DNA from: Hyphomicrobiales bacterium
Lineage (GTDB): Bacteria > Pseudomonadota > Alphaproteobacteria > Rhizobiales > TMED25
Direction: 5' to 3'
NCBI GenBank assembly: GCA_016780665.1
Contig: JADHLM010000040.1
Coordinates: forward strand, 1 to 9,652
Length of the DNA: 9,652 bases
Both the position numbers and the translations under genes were made by a program. Of the stretch, positions 6,110-9,652 are shown piece by piece (the first letter of the stretch is position 1; each line of letters starts with the position of its first letter). The notes below the pieces were generated by a model that saw nothing but the letters and a program-made list of their open reading frames with translations, did not search any database and was not told where the DNA came from.

Positions 6110-7264
6110 ATGCATAATAATCGTGTGAACAATTACTCAAATCATATTGCTATTATTGGTGCTGGAATCTCAGGACTAGCTTTAGCGTGTATCTTAAAAG
6201 AAGCAAACATTCCGGTTGTTATATTTGAAAAATATAGTGATGTCAGTGACTATGGTGCCGGAATATCTATTTCTCCAAATGGTATAAAAGTCCTAAAACA
6301 TCTTGATATCTACAATGAGATTGTTTCAGTTTCACCAAAACCTAATAAAGCAGTTTTTTTTTCTAATGAGAAGAAGATAAATAGTTTTGATATAGATGTA
6401 ATAACAACATCAAGACAGGTTTTGTATAGAATTTTATTCAATAAATATATGTCTTTAGGTGGTGAAATTTTGTTTGATCATGAAGTATGCGATGTAGATT
6501 TTGATAAAGTTGAACTCAAATTATCAGGCAACAAAACCTTCAAGGTTAGACATATAGCAGCCTGCGATGGCATTAAATCTCTATGTAGGAAAAAAATAGA
6601 TTGTTATAAAGAGCCAGTTTATAGTGGGTATTCAGTATGGAGAGCAATTGTTGAAAAAAAACAAAAGAATACTCACACTTTTTTAGGACCAAATCATCAC
6701 ATTGTTACTTATCCAATTTCTGATTCAAAAATTAGTTTTGTTGCAGCTATTAAAACAACAAAAAAATATCAAGAGTCATGGAGGTCATCAGGTACATATG
6801 AAGATCTTAAAGATGATTTAGTTCTTGGTAATAAAGATTCATATTCTTTTATTAATGAAAATACTCCCCTATTTAAATGGGGAGTCTACATAAGGCCGCA
6901 CATAAAAAATATTAAATACAAAAATCTTACTTTATTAGGTGATGCTGCACATCCTATAGTCCCCTTTATTGGTCAGGGTGGATGCCTTGCGCTTGAAGAT
7001 GCATTTATTTTTGGAAATTTATTAATTAAATATGATTGTGATATCAATAAAACACAGAATGCTTATGAGGTTTTGAGAATCAAAAGAATAAAAACAATTG
7101 CAAATATGTCCTTAAAACAAGGGCGCCTTAATCATTTTACAAATCCAATAATAGTTTTCTTAAGAAATTTTGTTATGAAGCGATTTCCTTCATTGGCAAT
7201 TAGGTCTGTAAAAGAAAAGATTTGGAATTATGATCCTGAAGAAGAGATAAGAAATTTTAAATAA
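6110..7264 (+). CDS. FAD-dependent class A monooxygenase (salicylate hydroxylase / UbiH-like family)
   Basis: This 384-residue protein would use NAD(P)H and O2 to hydroxylate an aromatic or similar ring in the cytoplasm. Visible motifs of the family: the Rossmann dinucleotide-binding GAGISG (G17-G22) with Glu40 ending strand 2; GAGISISPNG (49-58), typical of salicylate-hydroxylase-like members; Arg102 in TSRQVLYRIL; the DG motif (ACDGIKS, D153-G154); the GD motif LLGDAAHPIVPFIGQGG (275-291), which binds FAD ribityl and pyrophosphate; and a C-terminal WNYDP. The length is normal and all motifs are intact. Substrate unknown; the neighbours do not form an aromatic pathway. The start is uncertain: ATG 6110 lies just after the terminator T run with no Shine-Dalgarno, while in-frame GTG 6125 has CATAAT exactly six bases upstream and would still include the whole FAD fold. 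T9 (6354-6362) and A8 (6654-6661) tracts lie inside the gene. Confidence 0.9.
   Translation: MHNNRVNNYSNHIAIIGAGISGLALACILKEANIPVVIFEKYSDVSDYGAGISISPNGIKVLKHLDIYNEIVSVSPKPNKAVFFSNEKKINSFDIDVITTSRQVLYRILFNKYMSLGGEILFDHEVCDVDFDKVELKLSGNKTFKVRHIAACDGIKSLCRKKIDCYKEPVYSGYSVWRAIVEKKQKNTHTFLGPNHHIVTYPISDSKISFVAAIKTTKKYQESWRSSGTYEDLKDDLVLGNKDSYSFINENTPLFKWGVYIRPHIKNIKYKNLTLLGDAAHPIVPFIGQGGCLALEDAFIFGNLLIKYDCDINKTQNAYEVLRIKRIKTIANMSLKQGRLNHFTNPIIVFLRNFVMKRFPSLAIRSVKEKIWNYDPEEEIRNFK
6113..6118 (+). promoter_or_regulatory. Possible -10 box (CATAAT) for a leaderless GTG start at 6125
   Basis: CATAAT matches the -10 consensus in five of six positions and lies six bases before the in-frame GTG at 6125, the same spacing as the -10 boxes before the protease and malate synthase starts. 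No -35 box is visible, because the position falls in the terminator stem. It may be chance. Confidence 0.3.
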
Positions 7265-7302
7265 TCATTGCTTATTGTTAGTATTGGTTATTTCATTCAA
7301 AT

Positions 7303-7311
7303 TGCTATAAT
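7303..7311 (+). promoter_or_regulatory. Extended -10 promoter of malate synthase (TGCTATAAT)
   Basis: A perfect TATAAT (7306-7311) is preceded by the extended -10 element TGN (7303-7305). TTGGTT (7284-7289), 16 bases upstream, is a weak -35. Six bases separate TATAAT from ATG 7318, so transcription should begin at or beside that ATG. This implies either a leaderless message starting at 7318 or a leader of about 75 bases if translation starts at ATG 7393. Confidence 0.75.
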
Positions 7312-7317
7312 TCTTCG

Positions 7318-9537
7318 ATGAGTATATTTACAAAATTAGTCTCTTTTTTTAACAATCAAAAATCAGAATTCCAAGAACCTAGTTCAGACTCCATGTCTCT
7401 AACAATTTCAAATCATCTTAGAGATTTTTTAGAAAATGAAGTTCTTGACGGTTTGGACATTTCAAAAGAACATTTTTGGTCTTCTTTTGAGAAAATTATT
7501 AATGAGTTTTCTCCAAGAAATAAAGCCTTATTGGATAAAAGGGAGGATATTCAATCACAGATTGATAGCTGGCATATTGATCGCAAAGATGTAGATTTTA
7601 ATTCAGAAGAATACAAAACATTTTTAACAGATATTGGTTATATTGCTCCGAGAAGTCCAGATTTTTCAATATCGACTGATAACGTTGATCCTGAAATAAA
7701 AACTATTGCTGGTCCTCAGCTTGTTGTTCCTGTGATGAATGCGAGATTTGCACTTAATGCTGCAAATGCTAGGTGGGGTAGTTTATATGATGCGCTTTAT
7801 GGAACTGATGTTATTAGCGAGGATGATGGGGCTGAAAAAGTTGGCGGTTATAATCCTGTAAGAGGAGATAAAGTAATAGATTTTGCTAAGAATTTCTTAG
7901 ATGAAACAATTCCTCTCGAACAAGGAAGTTTTAAGGATGTTTTAGGGTTTAAATTTGTTGATGGGAACATTCAAGCACTCCTTCCAGATTCAGGTCAAGT
8001 TAGTTTAAAGAATCCATCTCAATATATTGGGTACAAAGATAATGGTAATGATTCATATGATCTTCTGTTTAAAAATAATAATCTGCATTTTGAAATTCAA
8101 ATCGATCCGAGCCATCCTATTGGTCAAACTGATAAAGCAAGCATAAAAGATATTCTAATGGAGTCAGCCGTTACAACAATTCAAGATTGCGAAGATTCGG
8201 TAGCAGCTGTTGATGGAGAAGATAAGACAGCTGTATATAGAAATTGGTTAGGATTAATGAAAGGAGATTTAAGAGAATCTTTTGATAAGAACGGCTCTCT
8301 TATAACACGAGAACTAAATTCAGATAGAACTTACATAACATCAGATGGTAATGATTTAGTTCTGTCTGGAAGAAGCTTAATGCTTGTAAGAAATGTTGGA
8401 CATCTTATGACAAATCCAGGTGTGCTAGATTCTCAAGGTAACGAAGTCCCAGAGGGAATTATTGATGCCATGTTTACAATATGTATTGCCATGCATGACT
8501 TAAATAAAAATGGCTTGTATCAGAATTCAAAAACTGGAAGTATTTATATAGTTAAACCTAAAATGCATGGGCCAGAAGAGGTGCAATTTACCTGCGATCT
8601 TTTTTCAGCTGTTGAAGAAGCCTTGGGACTACCTCAGCTAACTGCAAAAGTTGGAATTATGGATGAGGAAAGAAGAACTACAGTTAATTTAAAAGAATGT
8701 ATTGAGGTTGCAAAAGACAGAGTTATTTTTATTAATACTGGTTTTCTTGATAGAACAGGTGATGAGATTCATACAAGCATGGAAGCTGGACCTATGATCA
8801 CTAAAGCTGATATGAAACTACACCAGTGGATAGCTCAATATGAAAATTGGAATGTTGATATAGGTTTAGAAACAGGCTTCAAAGGAAGGGCACAAATAGG
8901 TAAAGGTATGTGGCCAATGCCTGATGAGATGCTTGGAATGTACAATACGAAAACAATGCATCCTAAAGCTGGTGCTAATTGTGCTTGGGTTCCATCTCCA
9001 ACAGCTGCAACACTTCATGCAATTCATTATCATCAAATTCTTGTAAGTGAAGAGCAAGAAACAATAATGAATAGAGAGAAAGCAAGTCTAGATGCCATAT
9101 TGGACATTCCTGTTCATAAAAGTCCATCAGAAATATCTTTTGAAGAAATTCAAGCTGAGCTTGAAAATAACTGTCAGGGAATTCTTGGTTATGTTGTTAG
9201 ATGGGTTGATCAGGGAGTTGGTTGCTCAAAAGTTCCTGATATTAATAATGTAGGCCTTATGGAGGATAGAGCTACCTGCAGAATATCAAGTCAGCATATA
9301 GCCAACTGGCTTCATCACAATTTAGTTTCCGAAGATCAAGTTCGAGAAGCTATGAAAAAAATGGCATTGGTTGTAGATGAACAAAATAATTCAGATCCTC
9401 TATATAAATCTATGGCGCCTTCATATGATGGGTTAGCTTTTGAAGCCGCTTGTAATCTTGCTATTCAAGGCAGAATACAACCTAGTGGATATACTGAACC
9501 CATACTTCATGAGACAAGACTTAAATTTAAGTCATAG
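7318..9537 (+). CDS. glcB: Malate synthase G
   Basis: The 739-residue product condenses glyoxylate with acetyl-CoA to malate, the second step of the glyoxylate shunt and the route for glycolate-derived glyoxylate. It is a monomeric, Mg2+-dependent cytoplasmic enzyme. Recognisable GlcB blocks run through the whole length: AGPQLVVPVMNARFALNAAN (131-150), CEDSVAAVDGEDKTAVYRN (291-309), VRNVGHLMT with Arg358, VKPKMHGPEE, GIMDEERRT with Glu450, NTGFLDRTGDE with Asp478, GKGMWPMPDEM, WVPSPTAATLHAIHYHQ, and GCSKVPDINNVGLMEDRAT with the probable catalytic base Asp650. By motif these correspond to E. coli Arg338, Glu427, Asp455 and Asp631. The first 25 residues (SIFTKLVSFFNNQK...) do not resemble known malate synthase G, whereas MSLTISNHLRDFL from Met26 (7393) does, so the true start may be 7393. 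No Shine-Dalgarno is seen at either start. The next gene begins 2 bases after the stop. Confidence 0.97.
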   Translation: MSIFTKLVSFFNNQKSEFQEPSSDSMSLTISNHLRDFLENEVLDGLDISKEHFWSSFEKIINEFSPRNKALLDKREDIQSQIDSWHIDRKDVDFNSEEYKTFLTDIGYIAPRSPDFSISTDNVDPEIKTIAGPQLVVPVMNARFALNAANARWGSLYDALYGTDVISEDDGAEKVGGYNPVRGDKVIDFAKNFLDETIPLEQGSFKDVLGFKFVDGNIQALLPDSGQVSLKNPSQYIGYKDNGNDSYDLLFKNNNLHFEIQIDPSHPIGQTDKASIKDILMESAVTTIQDCEDSVAAVDGEDKTAVYRNWLGLMKGDLRESFDKNGSLITRELNSDRTYITSDGNDLVLSGRSLMLVRNVGHLMTNPGVLDSQGNEVPEGIIDAMFTICIAMHDLNKNGLYQNSKTGSIYIVKPKMHGPEEVQFTCDLFSAVEEALGLPQLTAKVGIMDEERRTTVNLKECIEVAKDRVIFINTGFLDRTGDEIHTSMEAGPMITKADMKLHQWIAQYENWNVDIGLETGFKGRAQIGKGMWPMPDEMLGMYNTKTMHPKAGANCAWVPSPTAATLHAIHYHQILVSEEQETIMNREKASLDAILDIPVHKSPSEISFEEIQAELENNCQGILGYVVRWVDQGVGCSKVPDINNVGLMEDRATCRISSQHIANWLHHNLVSEDQVREAMKKMALVVDEQNNSDPLYKSMAPSYDGLAFEAACNLAIQGRIQPSGYTEPILHETRLKFKS

Positions 9538-9539
9538 AG

Positions 9540-9652
9540 ATGAAAGCTTACTGGGTTGTAAGGGGCAATATATTAAATCAAGAGGAATACTCTAAGTATA
9601 TTAATTTAGCAGGACCAATTGTTCACAAACACAACGGTAATTTCCTAGTAAG
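9540..9652 (+). CDS. DUF1330-family protein, N-terminal part (3' end outside window)
   Basis: ATG at 9540 begins two bases after the malate synthase TAG, and the frame stays open to the window end, giving 37 complete codons. The product begins MKAYWVVRGNI, followed by EEYSKYINLAGPIV and KHNGNFLV. This matches the N-terminus typical of DUF1330 (COG5470): a first strand KAYWVV, a helix with Y-x-x-Y, and a G-x-F-L-V strand. These are small (about 95-100 residue) dimeric alpha/beta-barrel proteins with no established reaction. The tight spacing argues for cotranscription with malate synthase. Only a weak purine stretch (agaga) precedes the start, so coupling is likely. Confidence 0.8.
   Translation, partial: MKAYWVVRGNILNQEEYSKYINLAGPIVHKHNGNFLV

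Noticed and set aside
8866..9057. Antisense open frame of 63 codons within malate synthase
   Set aside because: It covers a highly conserved catalytic part of malate synthase and is explained by that coding sequence.

Overview
The window is AT-rich DNA with every recognisable gene on the + strand. It looks like a chromosome fragment of a small-genome marine gammaproteobacterium. A SAR86-like bacterium is my best guess, based on the base composition, a Caulobacter-type TonB-dependent receptor, exported hydrolases on poly-glycine lipoprotein anchors, malate synthase G and short intergenic gaps. No taxonomic marker is present, so this is inference. I see no integrase, transposase, CRISPR array or other mobile element.

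Layout. (1) Positions 1-1382 hold the C-terminal barrel of a TonB-dependent outer-membrane receptor, closed by a strong intrinsic terminator. (2) Positions 1461-4003 hold an M64-type zinc metalloprotease carried on a lipoprotein anchor with Ig/cadherin-like domains. It overlaps by 7 bases with a small secreted protein of unknown function, so the two are probably translationally coupled. (3) Positions 4081-4156 hold a single tRNA-Gly(GCC) with its own well-formed sigma70-type promoter. (4) Positions 4245-5216 hold a lipoprotein alpha/beta-hydrolase of the PHB-depolymerase/feruloyl-esterase type. (5) Positions 5301-6059 hold an exported 252-residue protein of unknown function, built as an internal duplication. 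It follows an operator-like dyad and the only strong Shine-Dalgarno sequence in the window, and it ends in a strong terminator. (6) Positions 6110-7264 hold a class A FAD monooxygenase. (7) Positions 7318-9537 hold malate synthase G, followed after 2 bases by the start of a DUF1330-type gene that runs off the window.

The first half is mostly cell-surface biology: uptake through the outer membrane, plus a probable surface protease and a probable surface esterase that could release small substrates from proteins and polyesters or plant/algal esters. The second half is central and oxidative metabolism: a flavin monooxygenase, and the glyoxylate-shunt enzyme that condenses glyoxylate with acetyl-CoA. 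The link between the halves is plausible (degradation products to C2 units to glyoxylate shunt) but not shown by the sequence.

The most notable signals are regulatory and architectural. Consensus-like -10 boxes sit exactly 6 bases upstream of the start codons of the M64 protease (TATACT) and malate synthase (TGCTATAAT), and possibly of a GTG start in the monooxygenase (CATAAT). This predicts leaderless mRNAs, in contrast to the strong Shine-Dalgarno of the duplicated exported protein. No well-defined new multi-gene system is evident. The best candidates for undescribed biology are the coupled protease/small-protein pair and the duplicated exported protein with its dyad operator.
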